Source: an uncultured Poribacteria bacterium (lineage in GTDB: Bacteria > Poribacteria > WGA-4E > WGA-3G). From it: DNA of 64,000 nucleotides. The notes beneath the pieces are model-generated. The model saw only the letters and a list, made by a program, of their open reading frames with translations. It had not been told where the DNA came from and did no database searches. Where the stretch lies: NCBI GenBank assembly GCA_958295855.1, contig OY282383.1:5270329-5334328 (forward strand), given 5' to 3'. Both the position numbers and the translations under genes were made by a program. The stretch's first letter is position 1. Every line of letters begins with the position of its first letter. Positions 63,537-64,000 of the stretch are shown one piece after another.

Positions 63537-64000
63537 ATGCGTCGTAATTATCAGCTCTTTATACTCCTTTTTCCAGTTGTCTTTTGGCTTGTCTGCTTCT
63601 TTCTGCTTCCGCTGGTGTCAGTGTTTATTTATAGCTTTCTGGAGCGCGGCACGTACGGCGGCGTGCGATGGAACATCACACCGGAAAACTACGAACGTCT
63701 GTTTGATAGATTGTACCTCGGCATACTCTGGCGTTCGGTGTCAACAGCGTTAATCTGTACCTCAGTCTGCCTACTACTCGGCTATCCGTTCGCCTACTAT
63801 CTGGCACGCTACCAACCGAAATGGCGAAATGTGCTATTGCTGTTGGTGGTGGTGCCGTTCTGGACAAACTTCCTGATTCGCACATACGCCTGGATACTGA
63901 TTTTGCGCACAAAGGGGCTTTTGAACAGCCTCTTGGCAACACTCATTCCGAATTTTCACCCCTTGGAATTGCTGAATACGCCACTCGCCGTGCAGATTGG
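63537..64000 (+). CDS. PotB-like ABC transporter permease (partial)
   Basis: First 154 residues only; the gene runs past the window. MRRNYQLFILLFPVVFWLVCFFLLPL is the first helix, followed by SFLERGTYGGVRW, ENYERLF and WRSVSTALICTSVCLLLGYPFAYYLARYQPKW, typical of spermidine/putrescine-type permeases (PotB). PFWTNFLIRTYAWILIL is the next segment. The dispersed element directly upstream leaves only a weak AAGG 18 nt before the ATG. Confidence 0.8.
   Translation, partial: MRRNYQLFILLFPVVFWLVCFFLLPLVSVFIYSFLERGTYGGVRWNITPENYERLFDRLYLGILWRSVSTALICTSVCLLLGYPFAYYLARYQPKWRNVLLLLVVVPFWTNFLIRTYAWILILRTKGLLNSLLATLIPNFHPLELLNTPLAVQI

Overview
The window reads as a chromosome segment of an uncultured, probably marine bacterium. 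The best guess is Candidatus Poribacteria or a similar deep lineage. This is inferred from gene content: phytanoyl-CoA-dioxygenase-like proteins (one fused to HEAT repeats), a sulfatase-like enzyme, ThuA and Gfo/Idh proteins, a fused TRAP permease, an STT3-like protein, large expansions of Rpn- and Uma2-type nucleases, and a very high density of short palindromic repeats. Promoters are classical sigma-70 type, several of them TTGACA-17-TATAAT. No transposase, prophage or CRISPR array is visible.

Layout. 0-2.4 kb: tandem Uma2 genes with matching cores and unrelated C-terminal tails. 2.5-3.2 kb: polysaccharide deacetylase. 3.3-6.8 kb and 12.2-15.4 kb: two arrays of Rpn-like PD-(D/E)XK nucleases (family I: four full-length genes plus many orphan C-terminal 'tail' genes). 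They flank an ABC sugar-type transporter/PhyH-HEAT operon (6.8-12.1 kb). 15.4-25.6 kb, minus strand: a DUF4097-like protein with an ECF sigma factor, half-size DMT permease, then TRAP permease / DUF3311 / Na+ symporter / GT4 glycosyltransferase, and an STT3-like protein. 25.6-30.1 kb: a WD40 - MacB-type permease - WD40 operon with a deleted second permease copy. 30.2-30.9 kb: a broken DNA methyltransferase carrying a 154-bp palindromic element. 31.0-36.3 kb: PhyH followed by the conserved ffh-rpsP-khpA-trmD-rplS-rnhB-yraN operon, with rimM missing. 36.5-45.4 kb: beta-helix lipoprotein, UbiA prenyltransferase, sulfatase-like enzyme, Mrp ATPase, ThuA, Gfo/Idh oxidoreductase and argJ. 45.4-47.4 kb: a third nuclease with a decayed tail copy, a second argJ remnant and two tandem aspartyl-protease-like genes. 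47.6-47.9 kb: tRNA-Gly, tRNA-Cys, tRNA-Val. 48.3-49.8 kb: rhodanese-MoeB with an in-frame TGA at its conserved cysteine, and a zinc-ribbon protein. 49.9-54.7 kb: Rpn family II (three full-length genes, four orphan tails). 54.9-63.5 kb: a defence island with a type III-like methyltransferase and helicase/nuclease separated by an ATPase-PIN pair and a third Uma2. 63.5 kb to the end: start of a PotB-like permease.

Two observations stand out. First, in three nuclease families every full-length gene has a strong Shine-Dalgarno and an in-frame start inside the coding region at the tail boundary, and the orphan tail genes begin at exactly that start. This resembles the toxin/intragenic-antitoxin organisation reported for enterobacterial Rpn proteins, but with extra free-standing tail genes. 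Second, the MoeB-like gene is interrupted by TGA exactly at the conserved catalytic cysteine, and a hairpin with bacterial SECIS geometry follows, which makes it a credible selenoprotein candidate. A third theme is nested palindromic elements sitting in intergenic DNA, inside coding regions and against start codons.
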